Shown: positions 25,526-35,849 of the stretch, piece after piece | Numbering within the stretch: the stretch's first letter is position 1 | Layout of the letters: each line of letters begins with the position of its first letter | From: Ruminococcus sp. | Lineage (GTDB): Bacteria > Bacillota > Clostridia > Oscillospirales > Ruminococcaceae | Length of the DNA: 64,000 bases | Assembly (NCBI GenBank): GCA_017542125.1 | Contig: JAFXXU010000042.1 | Location: 1-64,000, forward strand | Direction of reading: 5' to 3' | The notes under the pieces: model-generated | The model's database searches: none | What the model saw: the letters and a program-made list of their open reading frames with translations, nothing else | Told to the model about the DNA's origin: nothing | Translations under genes and position numbers: made by a program

Positions 25526-26749
25526 TCAGTCTCTCCTGAACAGATCGCGGGTATAAACCTTATCCTCAACATCACCCAGCACATCAGCATCGAACCTGTT
25601 GGCAAGGATAACATCGCTTTCGGCCTTGAATCTTGCCAGGTCGTTGACTACCTTGTTGCCGAAGAATTCGCTGCCGTCCTCGAGGGTGGGCTCGTAGATG
25701 ATTATGGGGATACCGTTTGATCTGATATGCTTCATTACATCTTGAATAGCAGATGCTCTGAAATTATCGCTATTGGACTTCATTGTGAGACGGTAAACGC
25801 CAACGACCTTAGGGTTCTTCGCCATGATCTGATCGGCGATGAATTCCTTTCTTACAACGTTGGACTCAACGACCGCCTTGATCATAGTCTGCGGGACGTC
25901 CTTGTAGTTGGCGAGCAGCTGTTTGGTGTCCTTGGGCAGACAGTATCCGCCGTATCCAAAGCTCGGGTTATTGTAATGTCCGCCGATACGGGGATCCATG
26001 CAGACACCGTCGATGATCATCTGAGTGTCAAGACCCTTGGTCTGAGCATAAGTATCCAGCTCGTTGAAGTAGGAAACTCTTACTGCGAGATAGGTATTTG
26101 CAAACAGCTTGATAGCCTCAGCCTCGGTCAGATGCGCAATCAGAACGGGGATATTCTGCGGGGCGGTACCTGCTCTCTCTTCCTCAGCTCTTGCACCTTC
26201 GAGAAGCAGATTGGCAAACTGCTGTGCAGCCTCTTTCTGTGTATCGTCGCAACCCACGACGATTCTGCTCGGGTGGAGATTGTCGTACAGAGCCTTGGAT
26301 TCACGGAGAAACTCAGGGCTGAAAATGATATTGCTGACGCCATACTTCTCCCTGACGCTGGCAGTGTAGCCAACAGGGATTGTGGACTTGATGACCATCA
26401 TAACATTCGGATTGACCTTGAGCGTCCACTCGATAGCGTCCTCAACGGCGCTGGTATCGAAGAAATGATGCTCGTCATCATAGTTTGTGGGAGTGGCGAT
26501 GATAACAAGCTCCGCGGACTTGTATGCGGCTTCCTTGTCGGTGGTGGTGTGGAGGTTCAAAGTGCGCTTACCCTCACGAGTTTCCTTGAAGAAGCGCTCG
26601 ATCTCATCATCCTGAATGGGGCTGATGAACTGATTGAGCCTCTCGGCTTTTTTTTCCGTAGTTGTGATAGCTGTTACTTCGTGCTTCTGTGCGAGCAGAA
26701 CTGCGAGTGAGAGTCCAACGTAACCTACGCCTGCTACTGTGATTTTCAT
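25526..26749 (-). CDS. ugd: UDP-glucose 6-dehydrogenase paralogue A
   Basis: A 407-residue nucleotide-sugar dehydrogenase making a UDP-uronic acid (most likely UDP-glucuronate) by two NAD(P)-dependent oxidations. It has the Rossmann motif [10 protein letters not shown], the central dimer region, the catalytic Cys in [14 protein letters not shown] and a C-terminal UDP-binding domain. The residue after the second strand, usually Asp, is Thr ([10 protein letters not shown]), which may change cofactor preference. The ATG at 26749 has AAAGGA 9 bases upstream; a TTG three codons earlier is less likely. A second copy lies 18 bases upstream. Confidence 0.9.
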   Translation of the reverse strand: MKITVAGVGYVGLSLAVLLAQKHEVTAITTTEKKAERLNQFISPIQDDEIERFFKETREGKRTLNLHTTTDKEAAYKSAELVIIATPTNYDDEHHFFDTSAVEDAIEWTLKVNPNVMMVIKSTIPVGYTASVREKYGVSNIIFSPEFLRESKALYDNLHPSRIVVGCDDTQKEAAQQFANLLLEGARAEEERAGTAPQNIPVLIAHLTEAEAIKLFANTYLAVRVSYFNELDTYAQTKGLDTQMIIDGVCMDPRIGGHYNNPSFGYGGYCLPKDTKQLLANYKDVPQTMIKAVVESNVVRKEFIADQIMAKNPKVVGVYRLTMKSNSDNFRASAIQDVMKHIRSNGIPIIIYEPTLEDGSEFFGNKVVNDLARFKAESDVILANRFDADVLGDVEDKVYTRDLFRRD

Positions 26750-26767
26750 GTGTTTCAATCCTTTCTA

Positions 26768-28000
26768 TTAATCTCTTCTGAAAAGGTCACGGGTGTAAAC
26801 CTTATCCTGCACATCATCAAGAACGCTGTCATAGCGATTAGCAATTATTGCATCTGCCGATGCTTTGAATTTCTCAATATCGTTGACAACAAGACTTCCG
26901 AAGAAGGTCTCGCCGTCTTTAAGAGTCGGCTCATAAATGATTACCGTAGCACCTTTAGCTTTAATGCGTTTCATAACGCCTTGAATCGAGGACTGACGGA
27001 AATTGTCACTATTTGACTTCATCGTCAGACGGTAAACGCCCACGATCAGCGGCCTTTCTTTTTCGGAATTCCACATAGAATTCGCAGTGTAGTAGCCCGC
27101 CTTTTCAAGCACGCGATCAGCTATGAAATCCTTTCGTGTACGGTTGCTTTCAACTATCGCGGTCATCATATTTTGAGGAACATCAGCATAGTTTGCAAGC
27201 AACTGCTTAGTGTCCTTTGGTAAACAATAGCCACCGTAACCAAATGACGGATTATTATAGTGGCTGCCGATACGAGGATCAAGACAAACACCGTTGATTA
27301 TTGCCTGAGTATCAAGTTCCTTCATTTCAGCATAAGTATCAAGCTCATTAAAATAGCTTACACGCAGCGCAAGATATGTATTTGCAAACAACTTAACGGC
27401 CTCAGCCTCAGTGAATCCCATAAAGAGTGTTTCGATGTTCTCTTTAATTGCACCTTGCTGCAAAAGCTCGGCGAATGTGTGAGCTGCCTTTACAAGTTTC
27501 TCATCATTCAAATCTGTGCCAACAATGATACGGCTTGGATAAAGATTGTCATACAGAGCCTTGCTCTCGCGGAGAAACTCGGGGCTGAAAATGATGTTTT
27601 TTGTATTATACTTTTCTCTTACAGACTTCGTATATCCAACGGGAATCGTCGATTTGATAACCATTACAGCGTTGGGATTGACCTTGAGGACAAGCTCGAT
27701 AACAGCCTCAACTGCCGAGCAATCAAAAAAGTTTTTCTTCGGATCATAGTTTGTAGGCGCAGCGATGACTACGAAATCAGCGTCCTTGTATGCGCTCTCA
27801 CCGTCGAGGGTCGCTGTCAGATCAAGCTCCTTCTCGGCAAGATACTTCTCGATGTATTCGTCCTGAATAGGCGATTTTTTGCTGTTGATGAGCTCAACCT
27901 TTTCAGGGATGATGTCAACGGCTGTGACCTTGTTGTGCTGTGCTAAAAGTGTTGCTATTGAAAGGCCAACGTATCCTGTTCCTGCTACTGCAATTTTCAT
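26768..28000 (-). CDS. ugd: UDP-glucose 6-dehydrogenase paralogue B
   Basis: A 410-residue paralogue of the neighbouring gene with the same motifs ([51 protein letters not shown]). It keeps the usual acidic residue after strand 2 ([10 protein letters not shown]). Its ATG overlaps the stop of the UDP-glucuronate epimerase gene by 4 bases, so product and next enzyme of the pathway are made together. The codon choice looks more A/T-rich than in paralogue A, so the two may have separate origins rather than being a recent duplication. Confidence 0.92.
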   Translation of the reverse strand: MKIAVAGTGYVGLSIATLLAQHNKVTAVDIIPEKVELINSKKSPIQDEYIEKYLAEKELDLTATLDGESAYKDADFVVIAAPTNYDPKKNFFDCSAVEAVIELVLKVNPNAVMVIKSTIPVGYTKSVREKYNTKNIIFSPEFLRESKALYDNLYPSRIIVGTDLNDEKLVKAAHTFAELLQQGAIKENIETLFMGFTEAEAVKLFANTYLALRVSYFNELDTYAEMKELDTQAIINGVCLDPRIGSHYNNPSFGYGGYCLPKDTKQLLANYADVPQNMMTAIVESNRTRKDFIADRVLEKAGYYTANSMWNSEKERPLIVGVYRLTMKSNSDNFRQSSIQGVMKRIKAKGATVIIYEPTLKDGETFFGSLVVNDIEKFKASADAIIANRYDSVLDDVQDKVYTRDLFRRD

Positions 28001-29064
28001 TTGTTACTCTCTCCCATATAGAAATCTTTATACCACTCTGCGAAGTGTCTCAAACCTGTCCGCAGATCAATAGTCGGCTTGAATCCGAAGTCCCGCTCCA
28101 GAGCGGAAGCATCAGCATAAGTCACAGGGACATCTCCCGGCTGCATAGGAACAAGTTCCTTATGTGCCTCAAAATCGTAATCCGATGGCAGCACACCTGC
28201 ACGGACGAGCTCCTCGCTGAGGATCTGCACGAAATCAAGAAGGTTCTCCGGCTGTCCTCCGCCGATATTATAGACCGCATAAGGCGGCAGTGGAAGACCA
28301 TCCTCACCGTTTTTCTTCTCCGGCGGTTTCTTCATAACACGGACAACGCCCTCGACGATATCATCAACATAAGTAAAGTCGCGCCTGCAATTACCATAGT
28401 TGAAAATCTTTATGGTCTCACCCTTGACGAGCTTGTTTGTGAAACCGAAGTATGCCATATCCGGACGTCCGGCAGGACCGTAAACTGTAAAGAAACGCAG
28501 TCCCGTCGAGGGAATGTTATACAGCTTAGAATAAGCGTGAGCAAGAAGCTCATTGCTCTTTTTAGTAGCTGCATAAAGGCTCACAGGGTTGTCCACCATA
28601 TCGTCAACGCTGAATGGCACCTTCTTATTGCCGCCGTAAACACTGGAACTGCTTGCATATACGAGATGTTCCACAGGATAATGACGGCTGGCTTCGAGAA
28701 TGTTGTAGAAACCGATGATATTGGAATCAATATAAGCCTGTGGGTTTTCAATTGAATATCTGACACCTGCCTGGGCAGCAAGATTTACTACAATATCAGG
28801 TTTGTACTCTTCAAAAATCTGATTAATCGTTCCTTTATCAGCCAAATCGGCTTTAAAGAATTTATATGTGCAAGAACTGTTCTTTTGAGCTTCTTCTATT
28901 TCAGCGAGCCGATATTTTTTTAATGCTACGTCGTAGTAGTCATTCATATTGTCAAGGCCGATAACAACTGCGCCGTCATAGTCTTTGAATATGCGCTTTA
29001 CGACGTTGGCTCCAATGAAACCGGAGGAGCCGGTGACGAGAATTGTTATATTTTTCAAACTCAT
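27997..29064 (-). CDS. UDP-glucuronate 4-epimerase-like (UDP-galacturonate forming)
   Basis: A 355-residue extended short-chain dehydrogenase. It has the NAD motif [11 protein letters not shown], the signature [13 protein letters not shown] characteristic of UDP-glucuronate epimerases, the catalytic SSSVYGG and YAATKKSNE (YxxxK). It should convert UDP-GlcA from the adjacent dehydrogenases to UDP-GalA. I chose the ATG at 29064 because AAAGGAAG is too close to the ATG at 29070. The 29070 ATG overlaps the upstream stop. Confidence 0.88.
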   Translation of the reverse strand: MSLKNITILVTGSSGFIGANVVKRIFKDYDGAVVIGLDNMNDYYDVALKKYRLAEIEEAQKNSSCTYKFFKADLADKGTINQIFEEYKPDIVVNLAAQAGVRYSIENPQAYIDSNIIGFYNILEASRHYPVEHLVYASSSSVYGGNKKVPFSVDDMVDNPVSLYAATKKSNELLAHAYSKLYNIPSTGLRFFTVYGPAGRPDMAYFGFTNKLVKGETIKIFNYGNCRRDFTYVDDIVEGVVRVMKKPPEKKNGEDGLPLPPYAVYNIGGGQPENLLDFVQILSEELVRAGVLPSDYDFEAHKELVPMQPGDVPVTYADASALERDFGFKPTIDLRTGLRHFAEWYKDFYMGESNK

Positions 29065-29066
29065 AT

Positions 29067-30119
29067 TCATACTTCCTTTGTTTTATTAGCAGCTATATGA
29101 TGCTGTCGAATCAACGTATCTTCTACTTTTTTCCAAACAATTCCGATCAAGCAGGATGCAGCCGCAATAAGAATCAAAGCCAAGATTCTTTTTGAAAGTG
29201 ACAACATATGCATCTGATCGAATTTATAATACAACGGAATGTAGATAATCATCTGTGAATACATTATATGATAGGATGATCTTCCTATCAGGGAAATAAT
29301 GTTTCCAATCATCCCTTTACAATCCTTACTCCAGCACAGTTTCAGTATCCAATATAAAAACGGCAGTATCCAAAATGCGGTAATCATTGATGTTCTTCCC
29401 CACACTGGGTAGGAAAAGAAACGGTAACTGTAACCAAATGACGGAAGGCACAAATAAACCGCTCCTACCAACATTGACAGTATTGACATAATGAAATCAA
29501 GCTTACCGACACAATCGTTTTGTTTCTTTCGATGGTTATCAATGATCAAAAAGATAATCATTCCTCCACCGATGTGGAACATATATCTAAAAACAAGTAT
29601 CCTATAAACACCTACACCAAGATTAACGGAATGACAGATAAACTCATATCCCGCAGTCGCAAGACCGATACACAGCAACCCCAAGAACATATACTTTTTA
29701 ACAATCACCAAAAGAATCGGCATAATAAAAATCAAGCCGACCAAAAGATAGAAATAATAACTGCCCTGTCCGTAATCCGCAAGCAAAAGCTTCTTCATCA
29801 ACGGTCCCAGCTTGAGATGTTTGATGATTATTTCGAACAGGACCCATAGTATTAGCGTTAACATCATCGGAAAGAAATACCGAAGAAACTGTTTTCTTAT
29901 TCTCGGAAACGCATACATTTCCTTTAATGATTTCCGACTGCATGAGGCCGCAAAAACATATCCGCTTAATGCCATAAAAATAGGTACTGCAGGATTAATA
30001 AAAAGCAAAAAGAAAGGATTGTCTTTATCAAAGACGTTGGAATGATTAACTATAACAAATATGATCATTACCGCTTTAATACAGTCAATTATCCATACTC
30101 TCTTTCGTTCGGCACTCAT
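29067..30119 (-). CDS. Acyltransferase-3 family sugar O-acyltransferase
   Basis: A 350-residue, roughly ten-helix membrane protein. The opening RVWIIDCIKAVMIIFVIVNHSNVF carries the conserved His of the family, and PAVPIFMALSGYVFA is the second signature. It likely adds an acetyl group to a sugar of the repeat unit at the membrane. The ATG at 30119 follows GGAG by 8 bases. The stop overlaps the epimerase gene. Confidence 0.85.
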   Translation of the reverse strand: MSAERKRVWIIDCIKAVMIIFVIVNHSNVFDKDNPFFLLFINPAVPIFMALSGYVFAASCSRKSLKEMYAFPRIRKQFLRYFFPMMLTLILWVLFEIIIKHLKLGPLMKKLLLADYGQGSYYFYLLVGLIFIMPILLVIVKKYMFLGLLCIGLATAGYEFICHSVNLGVGVYRILVFRYMFHIGGGMIIFLIIDNHRKKQNDCVGKLDFIMSILSMLVGAVYLCLPSFGYSYRFFSYPVWGRTSMITAFWILPFLYWILKLCWSKDCKGMIGNIISLIGRSSYHIMYSQMIIYIPLYYKFDQMHMLSLSKRILALILIAAASCLIGIVWKKVEDTLIRQHHIAANKTKEV

Positions 30120-30163
30120 TATAATCACTCCGAATAATTATTGATATGAATTATGTACAATTT

Positions 30164-31234
30164 CTATCCGCGCTTAATACGCCGATATAAGATATAGACC
30201 AATTTATCTCTTGCTGACCCAAATGCTTTTAAAGGGGTTTTCTCTTTGGCAAGTCTGTCATAATAGCCGAAAAGCCGTGCATGGATACGCCCAAAGGTCT
30301 GCTTTCCTTTAACAAACTCACGGACACATTTAGTCAAACCTTCTTCAGCACCGGTAAATTCCATTTCACCGATAATGGAAAACAACTTGGAATTATCAAA
30401 CACCCTGCTTATGGATCTCGCATATTTGTACTGATATATATTTCCGGCAACAGCGGAAACTGTTTTGGAATCATCGAAATACTTGACTTTCGGATGGATG
30501 TTTTCCTTTTCAAGCGCCTTTAAATAGATATCATACACTTCCCCCCAAGTTACTGGGGCAGCTCCGGCGATATGAACGATTTCTCCCATGGCTTTCGGAT
30601 TATCCACCAATTTTGATATTGCTGCAGAAACATCATCTCCGAATGTCATGGTCGTCATAACATCGGAGAGATCAGAGGGAAAAAAAACTGTCAGTCCGTG
30701 AAGTGCTCTGTAAAGCCAACCTTCCTTTTCATCAAGAGGGGACTGCAATCTTTCAGTGTTATATGTTAAACTCGGTCTGATGATCGTCCAATTCTTATTA
30801 GACGATCCTAGCAGTATGTTTTCTTCCTTGGCTTTTCTTATTGCATATTCATTTGTAGCAAGATATTCTTTATCACTACATGTTTCAAGGAGCCTCGGAC
30901 TTTCTTCCGTAAGCAATCCTTCCGAAAAAGCATATACTCTTGCAGAACTGATAAAAATATACTGCTTTGTTGCTTTCAGAAGCATCTCTGCTCGTTCCTC
31001 AAATTCCGGCAAAGAATAGATCATTAGATCAACAATAACATCATATACTGCTTCTTTAAGCAGTTTACTCATAAATTCAAGATCATGGGCATTCCCTTGA
31101 ATATATTTGATTCTATCTTCCGATGTATGTTGCTTCCTTGAAGTAACATGAACGATGAACCCTTTTTCCGCAAGTTGCCTTACAAGTGGAACTCCTATCG
31201 CTCCCGTACCGCCCAATACAAGTACTTTTTTCAT
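30164..31234 (-). CDS. NAD-dependent epimerase/reductase (extended SDR)
   Basis: A 356-residue SDR protein with VLGGTGAIGVPLVRQL at the N-terminus and a weak active-site region (SSARVYAF, then YAIRKAKEEN giving YxxxK). The C-terminal half (TMTFGDDVSAAISKLVDNPKAMGEIVHIAGA) is like atypical SDRs that act on nucleotide sugars. The exact reaction cannot be told; a sugar reductase or epimerase for the repeat unit is likely. It lies between flippase and acyltransferase genes. Confidence 0.75.
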   Translation of the reverse strand: MKKVLVLGGTGAIGVPLVRQLAEKGFIVHVTSRKQHTSEDRIKYIQGNAHDLEFMSKLLKEAVYDVIVDLMIYSLPEFEERAEMLLKATKQYIFISSARVYAFSEGLLTEESPRLLETCSDKEYLATNEYAIRKAKEENILLGSSNKNWTIIRPSLTYNTERLQSPLDEKEGWLYRALHGLTVFFPSDLSDVMTTMTFGDDVSAAISKLVDNPKAMGEIVHIAGAAPVTWGEVYDIYLKALEKENIHPKVKYFDDSKTVSAVAGNIYQYKYARSISRVFDNSKLFSIIGEMEFTGAEEGLTKCVREFVKGKQTFGRIHARLFGYYDRLAKEKTPLKAFGSARDKLVYILYRRIKRG

Positions 31235-31236
31235 GA

Positions 31237-32805
31237 TTATTTAACTCCCGATTTTCTTCTGAACACTTTGGTTATAAGCCTGAAGATATACTTTCCCTCC
31301 TGCCGTCTTGCATTAACGGCAAGAAGTGCCGCAGGCACAGTAATACCGCAGATGCAGCCATGTACTATAACAGACAGCCAGCCGTGTCCACCCCAAAAGT
31401 TACTGCAAATGATGATATCGAACGCTCCTACGATAACGACAGTAGCAAAGTTAAGTATAAACTTAATAAAATACTTTTTCACGGGGAACTCGTTATTGAA
31501 CCCATGTTTATGGACAATTATCGGATCAAACCAAAGCAGCGTTGACCAATCTGCCACAATTGTGCCGAGCAACACGCCACAGATGCCCCAAAACTGTACA
31601 AGGATTATCGAAAGCATCAAATTAATAATCATACCCGCCACTGGTCGGAATTTAGCCTGCTGAAAAAGGCCCATTGTCGATCTGTATTTGCTCAAGGCAG
31701 ATTTGTATGGCATAGAGAACAATTCAACACCCATAAGTATCGCAAACGGTGATGCTATCATCCATTCATCTCCGATCCACGCCTGTATCAGTTCATCACT
31801 GACTGCTGCAATACATACACCCATCGTTCCACCCAGAACAGCACAAATAAGCATGACAGACTCAAAAACACTGTACTCGCGTTTTGTATCCTTAGTAGTG
31901 TGCAGGTTTCCAAGGCTGTGAGCAACCGCATTGAAGATTTTATATATAAACGTATTAATAGTCGTGTATAGAATATAGTAGTTTGAATAACTTGCAACCG
32001 CACCCAAGCCGATGCAGGCTGAAATTACAATATTATCTGTCGCTTTCAAAACGACCGTATTCAGCTTGTAAAGAAACAGTGCTCCGCAGTCCTTTAACGT
32101 CGATTTTAACTCCTCTTTACCGACCTTTTCTTCAACGGGATCGGAAATATAAGGATACATCTTTTGAGCTATCCTCGCGCAGACGAAATTCTGACCGATA
32201 ACCGCAACTATCGCAATGGTTACATACACCTCAAACCGACCTATAAATAGCAGAGTGACAATTCTGACAATGGCGGAACATACTGTAAACAGATAACCCA
32301 CAAAAGTAATAATATATTCCTTCTGATTTGCTGAGATGATAGCATTTTTATAGGCAAAGAACCAATAAGACGAAACAGTCTGCATCAAATACAGTGTAAA
32401 TACCAGAATCACATTAATACCAAGATTTGCCAGATCGTCATATCCGTTTATTAGCAGCGGTAGAAATGGTATCAACAAAAGACCTATCGCAAGTACAATG
32501 CAGCCGATAATGCGATACATTGTTTTGTAAAAATTCATCAGCTGAGTTATTCGTTGATGATTGCCTTGGGCAATTGGTTCATAAAGCTTAAAAATGATTG
32601 CACTTCCGACACCAAATTCTGCCAAAGACAGCATTTGAAGGATATTGGCAAACAGCCCGTCGATTCCCAGATAATCCTTACCCAAGGTCTTGATAAAAAC
32701 CGTTCTGACTACAAAATTTACAGCAACGCTTATCAGCTGTCCGCCAATAGAACTTGCAAAATTTATAATTGTATTGGTAGTTCTTGATCTGGTCTTAACA
32801 GCCAT
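31237..32805 (-). CDS. wzx: Polysaccharide flippase (Wzx/PST type)
   Basis: A 522-residue membrane protein with 12-14 hydrophobic helices in the MATE-like pattern of O-antigen flippases. It starts with NTIINFASSIGGQLISVAVNFVVRTVFI and LGIDGLFANILQMLSLAEFGVG, both typical. It would flip the undecaprenyl-linked repeat unit to the outer face. The start has AAGGAAG upstream; the stop is 2 bases from the next gene. Confidence 0.88.
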   Translation of the reverse strand: MAVKTRSRTTNTIINFASSIGGQLISVAVNFVVRTVFIKTLGKDYLGIDGLFANILQMLSLAEFGVGSAIIFKLYEPIAQGNHQRITQLMNFYKTMYRIIGCIVLAIGLLLIPFLPLLINGYDDLANLGINVILVFTLYLMQTVSSYWFFAYKNAIISANQKEYIITFVGYLFTVCSAIVRIVTLLFIGRFEVYVTIAIVAVIGQNFVCARIAQKMYPYISDPVEEKVGKEELKSTLKDCGALFLYKLNTVVLKATDNIVISACIGLGAVASYSNYYILYTTINTFIYKIFNAVAHSLGNLHTTKDTKREYSVFESVMLICAVLGGTMGVCIAAVSDELIQAWIGDEWMIASPFAILMGVELFSMPYKSALSKYRSTMGLFQQAKFRPVAGMIINLMLSIILVQFWGICGVLLGTIVADWSTLLWFDPIIVHKHGFNNEFPVKKYFIKFILNFATVVIVGAFDIIICSNFWGGHGWLSVIVHGCICGITVPAALLAVNARRQEGKYIFRLITKVFRRKSGVK

Positions 32806-32856
32806 AGATATTGCTCTTCCTTCTATTAAATAAACTTCAACATATGATGATTGTTC

Positions 32857-34626
32857 TTATCGCATAAGCTTCTTGACTTTTTTGATAGCCTTCGGAGAAA
32901 GAAATCTTTTGGCAAGATTCTTCATTCGGCTTTTAGCCTTGCTTGACGCATCAGTCTTGATTTGAGACAGCATGGAATAAGCTCTTCTTTCATCATCATC
33001 GCTTGTAAAGACTTCAAGAAGCATTGGCTTCTCAGTAAGCACCACCGAAAGAAATCTTTCTGCGGCAAATTCAAGTTCCTCTTTATTCGAAGCGGTGAGA
33101 TATTCGAAACCGAGATCCTCAGCATAGTGTTTGACGAGCACCGCTGATTTGTTACCGAAGTGACCCGCTGCCGAAAGATATTTTTCTGTGTTTTCGTCAC
33201 CCAGTTTCATATAACAAGGGTGAACATAATGCTTGAATATACTTCCGTTTCCATTATTGATCAGTATTATTCTGATATTGTTTCCTACAAACCTGTTTCC
33301 GAGGCTGTTCATATCGTAGAAGAATGTCAGATCACCGACCACACAGAAATATATGATTTCTCTGTTGACAAACGATGCTCCTAATGACGATGATACACAG
33401 CCGTCAATGCCTCTGCAACCGCAATTTGAGAACACCTTGACGGTGTTTTTTTCTTCAAATAGAGTCCAGGCTCTGATTGTATTGCTGGCACCGATGTGAA
33501 GAACCGAATTTCCTGGCAGTCTTGGAAAAAACCTTGATGCAACATAAAAGTTCGAGAAAGGAAGCTCAGGCATATCCGCCCAAAGCTCAGAACGATCTTT
33601 CTCATACATTTTCAAATATTTAGACTCGGATTTTTCAGAGCCAGCTTTCTGGGCATATTTCTCAAAAAAGAACTTTTCATCCATTTCAAAAACGGCGCTC
33701 AGCTTTCTGAAAGTGTCTCTCAAGCATCCGTCTTCGGATACTCTCCAAACCCTTTTAACACTTTTAAGCCTGTTCATTGTAAATGTATCCGCAGTCTCTT
33801 CTCCGATATGTATCAAAGTTTCAATACCGCTGAAAAGCTCATAAGCCTTTTTTTGATATGAAAGCAAAGCAGAATACACGGCATATTTGCCGTCATAATC
33901 TCCCGTTTTGTCACAAAAAACAACAGCATCATTAGAAGCGCAGAATCTGTCTATTGCCTCCGTTTCGGCTTTGGTCCACTTTTTATGTACACCCAGAAAT
34001 ACCGCTGTTCTGCCTTCAGGCAGTGCAGGCAATACATCTTTATAACTGTATCGGCGAATAATCCTGGTTTCGGGCAGCTTTCTTACATCGAGATTATAAT
34101 GCGGGCTGCTCGGAAGATTGATATGCACAGGTCCGCAAGTTCTGTGCGTCAACTCAAGTATGGCTTCGTTCAGCTGTAAATTTGTTCGCCAAGCGTCTTC
34201 CTTGTCATTGATAAGAGAAACATCACATCTGAATTTAACAGCATCGCTTGGAGCAACGGATCTGTCAATGACCTGCGGCCAAAGATTTCCTATTAAAGCA
34301 TAACCGTGAAGACAAGTAACCGCAAGAATAGGCAGTTTTCTGTGATATGCCTCAGTTAACCCGGGAAGATAGTTTCTCGATGCGGTTGCCTCTGTACAGG
34401 TTATCACAACGGGTTCATTTGTATCAGCCGCTATCCCGCAAGCCATATAGGCAGCACTTCTTTCGTCCACACAGGAATAGAGTTCAAAAAACGAATCCTG
34501 CTGCATACTCGCTACAAATTCGACGTCCTGTGTTCCTGGAGAAACAACTGCTCGTTTGATCCCATTGGCTTTCAGCAGTGCAACCAAAATCTGAATGTGT
34601 TCACCGGTCGTATAGTTAAAATTCAC
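32857..34626 (-). CDS. MenD-like thiamine-diphosphate enzyme in a polysaccharide operon
   Basis: A 589-residue three-domain TPP enzyme. The N-terminal domain has VVSPGTQDVEF (in MenD: PGSRSTPL) and the catalytic-Glu segment VDERSAAYMACGIA. The C-terminal domain has the TPP/Mg motif GDLTFFYDMNSLG...ILINNGNGSIF, closest in pattern to MenD. No other menaquinone gene is present, and the substrate loop after SPG differs from MenD. A role in making an unusual sugar or acyl substituent is therefore more likely than menaquinone synthesis. I chose GTG at 34626 because AAAGAGG lies 7 bases upstream; the frame extends 21 more codons without such a site. Confidence 0.8.
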   Translation of the reverse strand: MNFNYTTGEHIQILVALLKANGIKRAVVSPGTQDVEFVASMQQDSFFELYSCVDERSAAYMACGIAADTNEPVVITCTEATASRNYLPGLTEAYHRKLPILAVTCLHGYALIGNLWPQVIDRSVAPSDAVKFRCDVSLINDKEDAWRTNLQLNEAILELTHRTCGPVHINLPSSPHYNLDVRKLPETRIIRRYSYKDVLPALPEGRTAVFLGVHKKWTKAETEAIDRFCASNDAVVFCDKTGDYDGKYAVYSALLSYQKKAYELFSGIETLIHIGEETADTFTMNRLKSVKRVWRVSEDGCLRDTFRKLSAVFEMDEKFFFEKYAQKAGSEKSESKYLKMYEKDRSELWADMPELPFSNFYVASRFFPRLPGNSVLHIGASNTIRAWTLFEEKNTVKVFSNCGCRGIDGCVSSSLGASFVNREIIYFCVVGDLTFFYDMNSLGNRFVGNNIRIILINNGNGSIFKHYVHPCYMKLGDENTEKYLSAAGHFGNKSAVLVKHYAEDLGFEYLTASNKEELEFAAERFLSVVLTEKPMLLEVFTSDDDERRAYSMLSQIKTDASSKAKSRMKNLAKRFLSPKAIKKVKKLMR

Positions 34627-34725
34627 TCGTTTTACCTCTTTATCTTTTATATTTTTTCTGCAACCGAATCGTGTAATATATCTTCTCATTAACGTAATGA
34701 CATTAATCTTGTATTTGTATTACGT

Positions 34726-35844
34726 CTAATCCACGCTTTTTTTGGTCAGTACTCTACCAAGTTCTGCCAGGTATTTCTCGGCATTTTTTCTTTCTTCAGA
34801 AAGATATCCCTCTGTTTTGGAATAAATCATTTCAACTTCACTGCTTTTAATTTGTTCAGGCTTTGTAATACGATTCAGATACATATTGTCTATAAGTTCA
34901 GATAATCTTTCGGATCCCTTGGGAGGCAACTTTACATAAGCCTTTCTCTTGTAATGAATAGAAAAGACCAAGCAGTGGAAAGAGTTTGTCACTACATATT
35001 CTGCGTTTTTTATAAAACTTACGAACTCCATAGGTGTCAGTATCTTATCACCGTTTACACAGTTAGGTATTGAATAATTAGCACTGGAATGGCAGTCAAT
35101 AATATCCCAATCATTCTTTTTTGCCAAATCAATAGCATAATCAACAAGCGCATTTGAGTTCTGTGCGAGATAGATAAACACATACGGTTTCTTGGTTTCA
35201 ATTGGAATTACAAACTTATCCCAATCGCTGCTTTGAAGAAGAAGCGTCGGATCTTTATGAACATTAATAGCCTTGTTTGTTAAATTGCTAATTATATCTA
35301 CGGATTTTTTCTCTCTGACAGAAATTCGGTCAAATCTCTCAAGGTGCGTTTTGAAAAGCTTCTGAGATTTTGCCGATAAATTTGACACACCGAGACTTGC
35401 CGCATAAGAACACAGAACAGCTTTATCTGCAGGAGCAAAATCCAACAAGCGCGACAGTAACCCCTGCTCAGACATATTCGGATTCCACACCTGATCGCTT
35501 CCGACAATAAAAACATCTGCATCCGGTACATTCTTTTTCAGCTTTTTATATGAATTATAGCTCTTGGTTTGTTTTATAAGCTGTTCGGCACTTTTTTCCA
35601 TCAGCATCTCACGCTTTTTGGAAACCCCGTGTCTCAGTAGTTTATACACTATTTCTTTCATAAAGTGTATAGGTTTTTTTATGCCTCCGATATACACTCC
35701 CATTACAGTTCGGTCTTTAAAATAGTTATAATTCAAAACTTCGGCATTGTATCCCAGCTTGTTCAAATACTTCTGTAGTGCATATGCCTGTAGAAAAGCA
35801 CCATAATTACGTTTGTAGAAAGTTACAACACAGACTTTATACAT
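34726..35844 (-). CDS. Polysaccharide pyruvyl transferase family protein
   Basis: A 372-residue cytoplasmic enzyme. The opening VVTFYKRNYGAFLQAYALQKYL, the middle FIVGSDQVWNPN and the later YVVTNSFHCLVFSIHYKRKAYVKL are the hallmarks of the family, which transfers pyruvyl from PEP as a ketal onto sugars, making the polymer acidic. It sits 5 bases upstream of nothing on this strand but follows the ATP-grasp-like gene by 5 bases. The ribosome site is GGAAG. Confidence 0.88.
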   Translation of the reverse strand: MYKVCVVTFYKRNYGAFLQAYALQKYLNKLGYNAEVLNYNYFKDRTVMGVYIGGIKKPIHFMKEIVYKLLRHGVSKKREMLMEKSAEQLIKQTKSYNSYKKLKKNVPDADVFIVGSDQVWNPNMSEQGLLSRLLDFAPADKAVLCSYAASLGVSNLSAKSQKLFKTHLERFDRISVREKKSVDIISNLTNKAINVHKDPTLLLQSSDWDKFVIPIETKKPYVFIYLAQNSNALVDYAIDLAKKNDWDIIDCHSSANYSIPNCVNGDKILTPMEFVSFIKNAEYVVTNSFHCLVFSIHYKRKAYVKLPPKGSERLSELIDNMYLNRITKPEQIKSSEVEMIYSKTEGYLSEERKNAEKYLAELGRVLTKKSVD

Positions 35845-35849
35845 AATAA

